The notes under the pieces are model-generated. The model was given only the letters and a program-made list of their open reading frames with translations, searched no databases and was not told the origin of the DNA. 32,102 bases of DNA from CAYJGN01 sp964369635 (GTDB lineage Bacteria > Bacillota > Clostridia > Oscillospirales > Ruminococcaceae): assembly GCA_964369635.1 (NCBI GenBank), contig CAYJGN010000022.1:1-32102 (forward strand), given 5' to 3'. Within the stretch, counting starts at the first letter, position 1; every line of letters begins with the position of its first letter. Of this stretch, positions 1-7,662 are shown in pieces. A program made the translations under genes and the position numbers.

Positions 1-8
1 CACCTCCC
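1..8 (-). promoter_or_regulatory. Ribosome binding site of a gene beyond the left edge
   Basis: Read on the minus strand the first eight bases are GGGAGGTG, a strong Shine-Dalgarno sequence at exactly the place where a start codon would fall just outside the window. In Bacillota the gene after ffh is commonly rpsP (ribosomal protein S16), so an rpsP start just off the edge is an inference. The 218 bases between ffh and this site show no open reading frame and no convincing promoter. Confidence 0.4.
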
Positions 9-226
9 ACAATTTACTTTTTAGGTAAGCACAACGCACCTTACAGTGAATATCGAATTATAAGTAATGTAATAGCTACATACTCTATAAATATCAAAAC
101 TTTAAGGGTAACTTAAAATTTCAATCTATCACTTAAGAGATATAGCAATAATCTTAACATTTAATTTCTCACTACGACTTTTGCACCTATCCACTATTTA
201 TTATACCCTTTTGGGGTTATAATCAT

Positions 227-1549
227 TTAAAACGGCATTCCGGGAATCTTAAACCCTCTGCCTTTGCTCTTTTTAAAGCTCTTCATCATCTTTTGCATCT
301 GCTCAAACTGCTTTAAAAGCTTGTTCACATCCTGAACTTCGGTTCCACTACCAGCAGCAATACGCCTTTTTCGCGATGGGTTTATAACCTTTGGCTTCTC
401 GCGCTCTTTGCTTGTCATCGAGTGGATAATCGCCTGAGTTTTCTTTATACCCTCTTGCTCATTCCCAGTCGTTTTAACCTTACTACCACCTGGAATCATC
501 GAGAGAATTTGATCTAAACTCCCCATCTTATTTATCGATTCAAGTTGCACTAACATATCATTTAAGTCAAACTTATTCTCATTGAATTTGCGCTCAAGCT
601 CTTTTGTTTCTTTTTCATCAAAGTTCTGCTGAGCTTTCTCGATAAACGAAAGAACATCACCCATACCGAGAATTCGGCTCGACATTCTGTCGGGATAGAA
701 AACCTCAAGGTCCTCTATCTTCTCGCCAATACCCGCAAATTTTATAGGTCTTCCGGTAACAGCTCTAACCGATATAGCGGCACCGCCTCTTGTATCACCA
801 TCGAGTTTTGTTAGAATAACACCTGAAATTTCAATAGCATTGTTAAATGCTTCAGCGGCATTAACAGCATCTTGTCCTGTCATAGAGTCTATGACAAGTA
901 GCGTTTCATGCGGTTTCACTACCTCTTTTATCGCCGAAAGCTCTCCCATGAGAGCTTCATCTATATGAAGACGTCCTGCCGTATCGAAGATGACAACGTC
1001 ATGTCCGTAATCTTTTGCATATGCAAGTCCGTTTTTCGCTATCTGCACAGGGTCACCTTGACCCTCATCGTAAACTTTAGCTCCTGCTCGCTCACCCATA
1101 ACATGGAGCTGATCTATTGCCGCTGGACGATAAACATCACAAGCTACAAGAAGAGGACGATGCCCGCGCCCTTTTAGCATATGTGAGAGCTTTGCAGCAT
1201 GGGTTGTTTTACCACTACCCTGAAGACCACACATAAGAATTATGCCAGGAGGTTTTGATGGGATATAAAGTCCTGCATTCTCGCCACCCATAAGCTCTGT
1301 TAGCTTTTCATCAACTATTTTTATAACCTGCTGAGCGGGCGTTAGGCTCTCCATAACTCTCTCGCCAACGCAAGCCTCAGTCACGTCTGCTATAAACTGC
1401 TTTGCAACTTTGAAGTTGACATCTGCTTCTAAAAGCGCCAGACGCACTTCGCGCATAACCGTTTTAACATCGTTCTCGTTTAGCTTACCCTTGTTTTTAA
1501 GACCTTTAAAAACAGCAGATAGTCTACCCGTTAATCCTTCAAATGCCAT
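227..1549 (-). CDS. ffh: Signal recognition particle protein Ffh
   Basis: SRP54 GTPase that binds the small SRP RNA and signal sequences of nascent membrane and secreted proteins and delivers ribosomes to FtsY at the membrane. At 440 aa it is the usual family length. The N domain (about 1-90) is followed by the G domain with P-loop GLQGSGKTT at 108-116, DTAGR near 190 and TKLDGDTRGG near 248. The methionine-rich M domain (about 300-440) contains the RNA-binding stretch around INPSRKRRIAAGSG and ends QMQKMMKSF...PGMPF. The ATG at 1549 lies 12 nt after the ylxM stop, so the two genes are almost certainly co-transcribed. The product is cytoplasmic. Nothing in it looks degraded, and the identification is secure. 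The small SRP RNA gene itself was not found in this window. Confidence 0.98.
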   Translation of the reverse strand: MAFEGLTGRLSAVFKGLKNKGKLNENDVKTVMREVRLALLEADVNFKVAKQFIADVTEACVGERVMESLTPAQQVIKIVDEKLTELMGGENAGLYIPSKPPGIILMCGLQGSGKTTHAAKLSHMLKGRGHRPLLVACDVYRPAAIDQLHVMGERAGAKVYDEGQGDPVQIAKNGLAYAKDYGHDVVIFDTAGRLHIDEALMGELSAIKEVVKPHETLLVIDSMTGQDAVNAAEAFNNAIEISGVILTKLDGDTRGGAAISVRAVTGRPIKFAGIGEKIEDLEVFYPDRMSSRILGMGDVLSFIEKAQQNFDEKETKELERKFNENKFDLNDMLVQLESINKMGSLDQILSMIPGGSKVKTTGNEQEGIKKTQAIIHSMTSKEREKPKVINPSRKRRIAAGSGTEVQDVNKLLKQFEQMQKMMKSFKKSKGRGFKIPGMPF

Positions 1550-1561
1550 TAACTCTCTCCC

Positions 1562-1930
1562 TTAGAAATTATCCTCAAGTCTCTCAACTAAATTTTTAAT
1601 TTTGTTTGTCCAATCCTTTATCTGAGGTGCACTAACATATTTTGAATTATACTCTTCAATAAACTCAATATTATCACTCATCTCAGCCAGAAGTCTTTTG
1701 CTACTATTAAATTTCGCAACAAGCCCGAGTTTTTCTTCAAGCTCGGTCATCGTTATCTCACTTCTTTTAATAAAATCGCGAACACCTTGCCTTGTTATAC
1801 CGCTATTCTGCGCTATTTCTCCGAGCGACATATCCTCATTATAATAGAGATCGACCACATCTCTTTGTTTTTCGGTCAGAACTTCGCCATATATATCAAG
1901 TAACATTGCCATTTCGATATTTTTTTCCAA
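1562..1930 (-). CDS. ylxM: YlxM-type SRP-associated helix-turn-helix protein
   Basis: Small (122 aa) sigma-70 region-4-like helix-turn-helix protein. It opens with the hallmark stretch LLDIYGEVLTEKQRDVVDLYYNEDMSLGEIA, followed by the recognition helix near residues 45-55 (GITRQGVRDFIKR) and a charged C-terminal helical region. YlxM is nearly always encoded directly upstream of ffh in Firmicutes, as here, and is thought to modulate the SRP cycle; its molecular role is not firmly settled. The start chosen is the TTG at 1930 because AAGGATG lies seven bases upstream. The next in-frame ATG (1912) has no ribosome site. The promoter is at 1981-2009. Confidence 0.92.
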   Translation of the reverse strand: MEKNIEMAMLLDIYGEVLTEKQRDVVDLYYNEDMSLGEIAQNSGITRQGVRDFIKRSEITMTELEEKLGLVAKFNSSKRLLAEMSDNIEFIEEYNSKYVSAPQIKDWTNKIKNLVERLEDNF

Positions 1931-1954
1931 ATGACATCATCCTTTCGACTTATT

Positions 1955-1978
1955 TTGTAAAGCTCATTTACTTTACAA
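1955..1978. promoter_or_regulatory. Perfect palindrome at ylxM-ffh transcription start
   Basis: The two 8-base arms TTGTAAAG (1955-1962) and CTTTACAA (1971-1978) form a perfect inverted repeat around an 8-base centre. It begins two bases downstream of the -10 box of the ylxM promoter, so the expected start of transcription falls inside it. The geometry is that of a repressor operator. It could also fold as a hairpin at the very 5' end of the mRNA. The binding protein is unknown. Confidence 0.55.
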
Positions 1979-1980
1979 GA

Positions 1981-2009
1981 ATTGTAGCACAAAATTCATA
2001 ATTTGTCAA
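1981..2009 (-). promoter_or_regulatory. SigA-type promoter of ylxM-ffh
   Basis: On the minus strand, -35 TTGACA (2009-2004) and -10 TACAAT (1986-1981) are separated by 17 bases, with a TG dinucleotide one base before the -10 (extended -10). This is close to consensus. It faces away from the cysK promoter at 2042-2070. Confidence 0.85.
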
Positions 2010-2041
2010 TATGCATAAATATATTTTTCAAAAAAGATATA

Positions 2042-2070
2042 TTGTACGAAAAAGAAAACTTTGCTATAAT
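2042..2070 (+). promoter_or_regulatory. SigA-type promoter of cysK
   Basis: -35 TTGTAC (2042-2047), a 17-base spacer and a consensus -10 TATAAT (2065-2070). Transcription should begin around 2077, directly on the ribosome site GAGGTG (2077-2082), giving a leader of only about 11 nt. No T-box or SAM riboswitch fits between promoter and gene. Confidence 0.8.
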
Positions 2071-2087
2071 TGTTTCGAGGTGATTTA

Positions 2088-3020
2088 ATGGCTATATACA
2101 ATAATGTTTTAGAAACAATCGGAAATACTCCGCTGATAAATCTTGCAAAACTAAAAGATGAATATAACTTAAAGGCAAATATCTATGCAAAGGTTGAATA
2201 TTTAAATCCTACCGGCTCGGTGAAAGACAGAGCTGCTTTAGAGATGCTAAACGATGCTTTTGATAAAGGTGTTATAGATAAAAATACCGTTATTATAGAG
2301 CCGACCAGTGGGAACACCGGTATAGGGCTTGCTATGGCTTGCGCTTATCATTCGATGCAAGCAATATTTACGATGCCCTCTTCTATGTCTAAAGAGAGGA
2401 TTTCGCTATTTTTAGCTTATGGAGCCAAGGTTGTTCTAACAGAGCCAGCTGACGGAATGAACGGTGCTATAAAAAAGGCGCAAGAGCTTGCGGGTGAATA
2501 TAAAAATTCATATATACCATCGCAGTTTGAAAACAAAGCAAACCCAGATGCGCATATCAAAACAACAGGACCCGAAATTTTTGAAGATTTAGGTAGCGAT
2601 ATCGCAGCATTTGTTGCAACAATAGGAACAGGGGGCACCCTTTCGGGTTGTAGCGAATATCTTAAGGAAAAGGTTGCAAATATTTTAACTGTTGGAGTTG
2701 AACCGAAAGAATCCCCACTTATAACAGAGGGTCGAGCGGCAGCTCATAAAATTCAGGGAATTGGCGCGAATTTCATCCCGAAAAACTATAACCCTGATGT
2801 TGTTGACAGGGTTTTAACAGTTGACTTTGAAACCGCAAAGAAATATGCAAACTTTCTCTCGAAAAAAGAAGGACTTCTTTGCGGAATTTCTTCAGGTGCC
2901 GCAATCTCAGCAGCAATAGAGCTTGCAAATTCAGGAGAGTTTAACGGGAAAAATATCGTTGTAATTCTTCCGGACAGCGGCAGTAGATACCTGTCAATGG
3001 GGTTGTTCGACGATGAATAA
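2088..3020 (+). CDS. cysK: Cysteine synthase (O-acetylserine sulfhydrylase)
   Basis: PLP-dependent fold-type II enzyme that makes L-cysteine from O-acetylserine and sulfide in the cytoplasm. The PLP lysine is K46 in NPTGSVKDRAA. PTSGNTG (72-78) is the substrate-binding loop, GTGGTLSG the phosphate-binding loop, and the C-terminal serine contact lies in LPDSGSRY. The length of 310 aa is normal. ATG 2088 is preferred over the in-frame TTG at 2070 because the ribosome site lies between them and the TTG overlaps the -10 box. The last 8 bases overlap the start of the next gene, so translation is probably coupled. No cysE (serine acetyltransferase) is in the window. A cystathionine beta-synthase-like activity cannot be excluded from sequence alone. 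Confidence 0.95.
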   Translation: MAIYNNVLETIGNTPLINLAKLKDEYNLKANIYAKVEYLNPTGSVKDRAALEMLNDAFDKGVIDKNTVIIEPTSGNTGIGLAMACAYHSMQAIFTMPSSMSKERISLFLAYGAKVVLTEPADGMNGAIKKAQELAGEYKNSYIPSQFENKANPDAHIKTTGPEIFEDLGSDIAAFVATIGTGGTLSGCSEYLKEKVANILTVGVEPKESPLITEGRAAAHKIQGIGANFIPKNYNPDVVDRVLTVDFETAKKYANFLSKKEGLLCGISSGAAISAAIELANSGEFNGKNIVVILPDSGSRYLSMGLFDDE

Positions 3021-3363
3021 ATTTCTCACAAAAGCAAAGAGCATAGCTATCGCCATTTTACTGGGCGCAATTATTATACCTGTTGGACTTAATCTATACA
3101 GCCTTATGGTTATGGCTTTTAATGACGGAGATGCAATGCCCATCTTCTTCACCCCATACTACCTAACAAGAAGCTATCAAAACACCGATGAGGTTGATGC
3201 TATTATCCGATATATGGACTACCGCGGTTTTACCCTCGATAAAACAGAAGACGACATTATGCATTTTTCGCATACCGACGGACGCCGAGAAACTGTTAAT
3301 ACTAATAATCTTATAAACCTCTTTACTGAGGATACAACTCTTGAAATTGAAACTTTGGAATAA
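3013..3363 (+). CDS. Small single-pass membrane protein of unknown function
   Basis: 116 aa. Residues about 9-35 (AKSIAIAILLGAIIIPVGL and on) form one hydrophobic helix after a short basic N-terminus (NKFLTKAK), suggesting an inner N-terminus and an exported C-terminal domain of about 80 residues. That domain is acidic and has no cysteines, no catalytic motif and no family that I recognise. The ATG lies inside the final codons of cysK, giving an 8-base overlap, so it is expressed with cysteine synthase. It is probably a genuine gene because the overlap is tight and the reading frame is well formed. A link to sulfur metabolism is only suggested by position. Confidence 0.7.
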   Translation: MNKFLTKAKSIAIAILLGAIIIPVGLNLYSLMVMAFNDGDAMPIFFTPYYLTRSYQNTDEVDAIIRYMDYRGFTLDKTEDDIMHFSHTDGRRETVNTNNLINLFTEDTTLEIETLE

Positions 3364-3414
3364 TTTTCCAGTTTAGTTTTGAATAAATTTTTTTGAAGAG
3401 GGTATTATAATAAC

Positions 3415-3514
3415 ATCAGCATCAAACATAAGTCTGATAGCTGATAAAAAATGCTTTTCTCTCAAAAGAGCGGAAGGCAATAAATGAGGCCTTCGCAGTG
3501 AGAGAAGATTTTTT
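3415..3514 (+). ncRNA. Structured intergenic RNA candidate (two hairpins)
   Basis: This lies within the 365-base spacer 3364-3728. A TATAAT (3406-3411) precedes a hairpin whose arms are ATCAGC+ATCA (3415-3424) and TGAT+GCTGAT (ending 3445) with one bulged A. Directly after it, AAAAAAT (3446-3452) pairs with ATTTTTT (3508-3514), enclosing CTCTC/GAGAG and GCGGAAGGC/GCCTTCGC. The second hairpin ends in T6 and is nearly symmetrical, so it could instead be a bidirectional terminator between the convergent genes. No convincing -35 is present. No known RNA family was recognised. Confidence 0.3.
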
Positions 3515-3591
3515 AATCAACAATCAATCTGTGAAAGCCTCTTTGTTTTATTATTAGTTCCCAAAAAAATTAAATTTAAAGATAATCTGTC

Positions 3592-3641
3592 AAAATAGCC
3601 GTTTTTGCATAGCTTCTGCAAGAGCTGGCTATTTTATTTTT
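3592..3641 (+). terminator. Intrinsic terminator
   Basis: AAAATAGCC (3592-3600) pairs with GGCTATTTT (3627-3635), enclosing a smaller hairpin (GCA/TGC arms), and is followed by ATTTTT. It would end transcripts of cysK and its partner or of the preceding RNA candidate. From here to the reductase stop at 3729 nothing further is visible. Confidence 0.7.
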
Positions 3642-3728
3642 AAAAATTATTCAAAGGCAAATTATTTCCGTGCGGTTTAATATTGCATATGAAAATATTT
3701 TTTAAAGATGGAAGCTTATTAAATAAAT

Positions 3729-4745
3729 TTATTCGCCAAATGCGGTAGTAACTTCTTTTAGCATCTTAATTATCGGCAGATTATATGGACATCTTCCCTC
3801 ACAACTGCCGCATTCAATGCAATCTTTAGCAGTTACCTTTAGGGATTGGTATCTCGCCCTTGACCACCCTTCAAGCCCTTCGTATTTAATAAGGTAGTTT
3901 CTAAAAAGGAAATTTGATGGTATATCAATACCCACCGTGCAAGGTAAACAGTATCCGCATCTTCTGCAAAATTCATCCCCAAGCTCTTTGCGAATCTTTA
4001 AAACTTTTTCTTCCTCTTCCTTGGTGAGCGGTGCTAAATTCAGCCAAACCTTCGCATTTTTATCAACCTCTTCGCAGTTTCCCATTCCTGGAATCTGAAC
4101 ATCAATAACCTTGCTATTTGCAACGAATCGAAGCGCTAAATCATAATCATCTAAATTTCCGCCAGCTAAAGGTTTCATCGCAATAGTCGCTATTCCCTTT
4201 TCTTTCGCTTTTAAAAGCACCTCTTCGCCATGAACCTCAACGATATTATATGGGAACATAACGGCATCTATAATATCGCTATATTCATCAACAATCTTGC
4301 TAAGTGCATCAATATTATGAAAAGTTGCACCTATAAATCCGATTTGCTTGTTTCCTTTCGCCTCTTTTAGCGCTCTATATGCTCCATTTTCCGAAAAAAC
4401 AGTTTCTAAATCAGTGACTTTCAAGTTATGAAATTGATAGATGTCTATATAGTCGGTGCGAAGGTTATTAAGGCTCGTCTGCACATCACTTTTCATGCTC
4501 TCATAATCTTTCGCCATGCTTTTAGTCGCTATAATAAACTTCTCTCTCCGCCCCTCAATCGCGGCACCTAAAAATTCTTCTGAAACCGTATATGATCTTG
4601 CGGTGTCGATATAATTCATCCCGTAGCCCACTAATTTATCGACAATTTCCATCGTATTTTCAGCAGAATCCCTTTGAATTGGAATTCCACCAAATGAAAC
4701 TGCCGCTACCTGAAGATTAGTCCGCCCTAAAATATTATACTTCAT
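3729..4745 (-). CDS. Aldo/keto reductase with C-terminal ferredoxin-like [4Fe-4S] region
   Basis: Cytoplasmic oxidoreductase of the iron-sulfur aldo/keto reductase group common in anaerobes (COG1453-like). The TIM-barrel part (about 1-270) has the expected catalytic tetrad D47, Y52, K75 and H106 (YIDTARSY, IIATKS, YQFHN). The C-terminus carries CRRCGYCLPC and, about 50 residues later, CIECGSCEGRCPYNLP, giving eight cysteines able to hold iron-sulfur clusters. The length of 338 aa is typical for this fused type. It appears monocistronic, with its own promoter at 4783-4811 and ribosome site AGGGG before the ATG. The substrate is unknown; the clusters suggest electron exchange with a partner instead of, or in addition to, NAD(P)H. 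Confidence 0.9.
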   Translation of the reverse strand: MKYNILGRTNLQVAAVSFGGIPIQRDSAENTMEIVDKLVGYGMNYIDTARSYTVSEEFLGAAIEGRREKFIIATKSMAKDYESMKSDVQTSLNNLRTDYIDIYQFHNLKVTDLETVFSENGAYRALKEAKGNKQIGFIGATFHNIDALSKIVDEYSDIIDAVMFPYNIVEVHGEEVLLKAKEKGIATIAMKPLAGGNLDDYDLALRFVANSKVIDVQIPGMGNCEEVDKNAKVWLNLAPLTKEEEEKVLKIRKELGDEFCRRCGYCLPCTVGIDIPSNFLFRNYLIKYEGLEGWSRARYQSLKVTAKDCIECGSCEGRCPYNLPIIKMLKEVTTAFGE

Positions 4746-4782
4746 AATAATCCCCTATCTATTTCTTCACAACTTTCCTTTT

Positions 4783-4811
4783 ATTATATATTACTCAACT
4801 AATATATTCAA
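4783..4811 (-). promoter_or_regulatory. SigA-type promoter of the aldo/keto reductase
   Basis: Minus strand -35 TTGAAT (4811-4806), a 17-base spacer and -10 TATAAT (4788-4783), about 40 bases ahead of the start codon. Confidence 0.75.
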
Positions 4812-4967
4812 TCCGAAATAACTAAAAAACATTATCAATTTTAAAGCAAATTGTAAACAAACTATAAATTCACAAAGATAACGCTATAATCGCTTGTAAA
4901 CTTCAAAAATTCAAACAGCTAAATAGACGCAATAAATCTGCAAATTCAGAGGATATCAATTATAGAT
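4812..4967. other. AT-rich spacer without recognised gene
   Basis: This is part of the 308-base gap 4746-5053. No open reading frame is visible. Two copies of TTGTAAAC (4851-4858 and 4894-4901) flank a TTCACA. They resemble the half-sites of the Pho-type box upstream of phoU, but their spacing of 43 bases and their distance from any start make a role uncertain. Confidence 0.3.
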
Positions 4968-5002
4968 AAAAAAACCCTCAACCGATTTTATTCGGTCAAG
5001 AG
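4968..5002 (-). terminator. Intrinsic terminator of the pho operon
   Basis: On the minus strand, an imperfect stem built from CTC...ACCGA and TCGGT...GAG arms (5002-4977) around an AT-rich loop is followed by seven T (4974-4968). It lies 52 bases beyond the phoR stop. Confidence 0.75.
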
Positions 5003-5053
5003 CATTTTTAGTTTAATATTTTAGAAAGCTAACAAATTAAGCTCTATGCATTT

Positions 5054-6706
5054 TTATAGCACAATCTCGATAGTCGTTCCAACATCTATATCACTCTCGG
5101 TATGTATAAATCCACCATGACGCTCAACTATATGCTTAACGATAGACAATCCAAGGCCTGTGCCTCCTGTTTTTTTGTTTCGAGACTCATCAACTCTATA
5201 AAATCTTTCAAATATCCTATCTATCTGCTCTTTTGATATTCCAATTCCAGTATCTTTAAATGTTAGATGTATTCTATCATCTTTATCAAAAACCCGAATA
5301 GTTACCTCGCCGCCGATTTTATTATATTTTATAGCATTATCGGTTAGATTATAGACAAGTTCATATATAAGCTGTGGATTTCCAAGCAAAAACAGATCTT
5401 CACCTGAAGCATCAATCGAAACATTTTTTTCATTCGCTTTAATCTCAAGATTTTTTACAGCCTCTTTCACAAGGGTTGTTATATTAAATTCCTCTGTTGG
5501 GATATCGGTATTCTGCTCATCAAGTGATGATAGTTTGATTATATCGGCGATAAGATCAATCAGCCTATCTGTTTCGTCCTTTATATTCTGAATAAAATGA
5601 AGCCTATCCTCATCTTTTACCATTCCGCCAAGCAGCATCTCTGCAATGCCTTTAATAGATGTTAGCGGCGTTTTAAGCTCATGCGAAACATTTGCAGAAA
5701 ACTCGCGGCGAAGCCTCTCTGCTTTCGCTCTATCGGTTATATCTATAAATAGTATTATGCCACCGCCCTCATTTTCAACAGGGCTCGTTATAACATTGTA
5801 AACCCTTCCGTTAATCTCCAAAAGCTCATGAATACTCTCGCCTTCTTTAATGGCATTATAAGCTGCAATAATCTTTGGATTTCTGCTTATTTCAAATATA
5901 TTTTTATTATGACAATCTCCTTTAAAGTTGAACAGCTCGAGCGCGCTATCGTTTGACAGTATAACATGTCCTGCATCATCGAGGAGCAAAACTCCCTCCG
6001 ACATATTCTTAACTATTGTATCCGCAGTGCTTTTACTGCTCTCAAGGTCACGGCTTTTCTCTTCTATCTCATGGCGCTGATCGCGAATTTTTTGCATAAA
6101 CCCTGAAAGCTCATCGTAATAGATAACATCTTTTTTATTAAAATCAACATTGTTAAGCGGGGCTATTATTTTATTTGTCATAACTTTCGAAATAACAAAA
6201 CAGATAACAAGAGTTATTAAAATAAGAATAATTATAAATGGAAATAAATCAAATAGTATTGCAGATGCTGTTGCCGCTGTTTGCGAAACTCGAACAGTAT
6301 TCCCATCTTCATCTAAAATAGCTGAATAAAATGTTCTATGTCCAATTGTTGCACTGTCGCGAACACCAAATCCATATCCGTCCTCTTGAGCTTCAATTAT
6401 CTCTTCACGATCAGCATGGTTTTCCATCTCTTCTTCATCTGCATAACTGTCATAGAGCACCGTGCCATCTGGCGAAATATAGCTAATCCTAAAACTGCTC
6501 TCATAACCTATACTATCAAGATAGCTTATCGGGTCATCAGACATATTAATTGAAACGGCTAAAATTTCAGCTTTTGCAAGGGTCTCTGTTCGCATACTGC
6601 TCTCAAGTGAACGCCCATAAACTATGTACACACCTGCTAAAACAATAACGCAAAGCGCCATTATAGATATCCAGATACTAAAATAAATTCTGCTACGTAG
6701 CTTCAT
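5054..6706 (-). CDS. phoR: PhoR-type sensor histidine kinase
   Basis: Membrane sensor kinase for phosphate limitation, partner of PhoB. Counted from the ATG at 6706 it has 550 residues: TM1 about 8-30, an extracytoplasmic domain about 31-150, TM2 about 150-173, then a linker and a PAS domain (NMSEGVLLLDDAGHVILSN, about 235-330). HisKA follows with FSANVSHELKTPL carrying the phospho-accepting His, and then the HATPase domain with NLTDNAIKYN (N box), DTGIGIS (G1) and GTGLGLSIV (G2). The upstream in-frame GTG at 6715 lies inside the ribosome site AAAGGTGGA, so the ATG is the better start. It is the last gene of phoU-phoB-unknown-phoR. The order and the PAS domain support PhoR over other kinases; the signal it senses is not proven by the sequence. 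Confidence 0.9.
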   Translation of the reverse strand: MKLRSRIYFSIWISIMALCVIVLAGVYIVYGRSLESSMRTETLAKAEILAVSINMSDDPISYLDSIGYESSFRISYISPDGTVLYDSYADEEEMENHADREEIIEAQEDGYGFGVRDSATIGHRTFYSAILDEDGNTVRVSQTAATASAILFDLFPFIIILILITLVICFVISKVMTNKIIAPLNNVDFNKKDVIYYDELSGFMQKIRDQRHEIEEKSRDLESSKSTADTIVKNMSEGVLLLDDAGHVILSNDSALELFNFKGDCHNKNIFEISRNPKIIAAYNAIKEGESIHELLEINGRVYNVITSPVENEGGGIILFIDITDRAKAERLRREFSANVSHELKTPLTSIKGIAEMLLGGMVKDEDRLHFIQNIKDETDRLIDLIADIIKLSSLDEQNTDIPTEEFNITTLVKEAVKNLEIKANEKNVSIDASGEDLFLLGNPQLIYELVYNLTDNAIKYNKIGGEVTIRVFDKDDRIHLTFKDTGIGISKEQIDRIFERFYRVDESRNKKTGGTGLGLSIVKHIVERHGGFIHTESDIDVGTTIEIVL

Positions 6707-6742
6707 TTTTTCCACCTTTATTTAAATTCTAATAAAAAATAC

Positions 6743-6970
6743 TTAAACCAATATTGTAGTCTTCTTTTCAAGGTCTCTTGTCGTATATTTGTTTTTATAG
6801 TAGTAGATTGTTGTTATATCTTTTAAAGCGTGCATCTTGTGAAATCTTATCTCGCCTCTTTTTTCCAAAACAGCAAGCTCGTCCATAATATCTTCAAATT
6901 CACTCCCGCTATCACACTCGATAACCTGCAGTTCATTCCCACAATCGTCGCTCGCTATACTCCTCTTCAT
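6743..6970 (-). CDS. 75-residue unknown protein between phoB and phoR
   Basis: This small soluble protein has no signal peptide, no membrane segment and no recognised family. Its first 35 residues are acidic (ECDSGSEFEDIMDELAVLEKRGE). The C-terminal half is basic and aromatic (HKMHALKDITTIYYYKNKYTTRDLEKKT). Secondary-structure appearance is mixed alpha/beta. The gene is well supported: the ATG at 6970 follows GAGGTGAG by six bases, it starts 26 bases after the phoB stop, and it ends 36 bases before the phoR start, so it must be co-transcribed with the two-component pair. Position suggests a modulator of PhoB/PhoR signalling, but nothing in the sequence proves it. Confidence 0.75.
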   Translation of the reverse strand: MKRSIASDDCGNELQVIECDSGSEFEDIMDELAVLEKRGEIRFHKMHALKDITTIYYYKNKYTTRDLEKKTTILV

Positions 6971-6996
6971 AGAAAACTCACCTCGTACATAGAGCT

Positions 6997-7662
6997 TTAT
7001 TCGCCTATTTTATAACCAACACCTCTGACAGTTTCTATTATCTCACCTTTGCTTCCAAGTTTTTGGCGAAGGGTTTTTATATGCATATCAACTGTTCTGC
7101 TCTCCCCTTCATACTCATATCCCCAAACCGAAAAGAGAATTTTATCTCTCGAGAGAACAATCCCCTTATTTTCTATAAGGTAGCAGAGAAGTTTAAACTC
7201 CTTGTTTGTCAAAGTTATATTCTCATCAAAAACCTTAACAAGGTGCCGCAGTTTATCAATAGTTACTCCGTTATGCGATAAGTCACCCTCTTGCTGAGAG
7301 CTATATCTACGAAGCACTGCCTTTATCCTTGAGACAAGCTCCAATATTCCAAATGGTTTTGATATGAAATCGTCAGCGCCTGCATCAAGCCCTAAAACTT
7401 TATCAAATTCAGCTGTTTTTGCAGTGAGCATTATAACTGGTATCGCCTTATCAATTGTTCTAATTTTCTGCAAAATAGCCATTCCATCTTCGCCTGGAAG
7501 CATAATATCGAGTATTACAAGGTTTGGCTTGTCCGAATTATAAACACTGTAAAAATCATCTGCAGATTCAAACCCTAAAGCCTCGAAATTCGAGGACTTT
7601 AGAGCATAAACCACCATATCGCGAATACTCTTATCATCTTCGACAATATAAATTTTATCCAT
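6997..7662 (-). CDS. phoB: PhoB/PhoP-family response regulator
   Basis: OmpR/PhoB-class transcription factor, 221 aa. The receiver domain (1-120) has acidic pocket E8-D9-D10, phospho-acceptor D52 (LVILDIMLPGEDG), the switch Thr in MLTAKT and the conserved Lys in SKPF. The winged-helix DNA-binding domain (about 128-221) has recognition region SRTVDMHIKTLRQKL and ends ETVRGVGYKIGE. The start overlaps the last 8 bases of phoU and is preceded by AAGAAGG. In Bacillota this protein activates phosphate-starvation genes by binding TTHACA direct repeats. Such repeats occur upstream of phoU, so the operon may be autoregulated. Assignment to the phosphate system rests largely on phoU and phoR as neighbours. 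Confidence 0.92.
   Translation of the reverse strand: MDKIYIVEDDKSIRDMVVYALKSSNFEALGFESADDFYSVYNSDKPNLVILDIMLPGEDGMAILQKIRTIDKAIPVIMLTAKTAEFDKVLGLDAGADDFISKPFGILELVSRIKAVLRRYSSQQEGDLSHNGVTIDKLRHLVKVFDENITLTNKEFKLLCYLIENKGIVLSRDKILFSVWGYEYEGESRTVDMHIKTLRQKLGSKGEIIETVRGVGYKIGE

Noticed and set aside
201..222. Hairpin TTATACCC/GGGTTATAA just after ffh
   Set aside because: It has only 8 pairs with a bulge and no T tract in the minus-strand direction, so it is not a convincing terminator.
2070..2087. TTG at 2070 as cysK start
   Set aside because: It overlaps the -10 box and lies before the ribosome site; ATG 2088 fits the family N-terminus.
3398..3412. 15-base identity GAGGGTATTATAATA with 14816-14830
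   Set aside because: One copy is a -10-like region and the other is the sigma/anti-sigma gene junction; flanks do not match, so it is probably chance in AT-rich DNA.
4851..4901. Second Pho box (two TTGTAAAC)
   Set aside because: Spacing of 43 bases does not match 11-base periodicity and no promoter is placed to use it.
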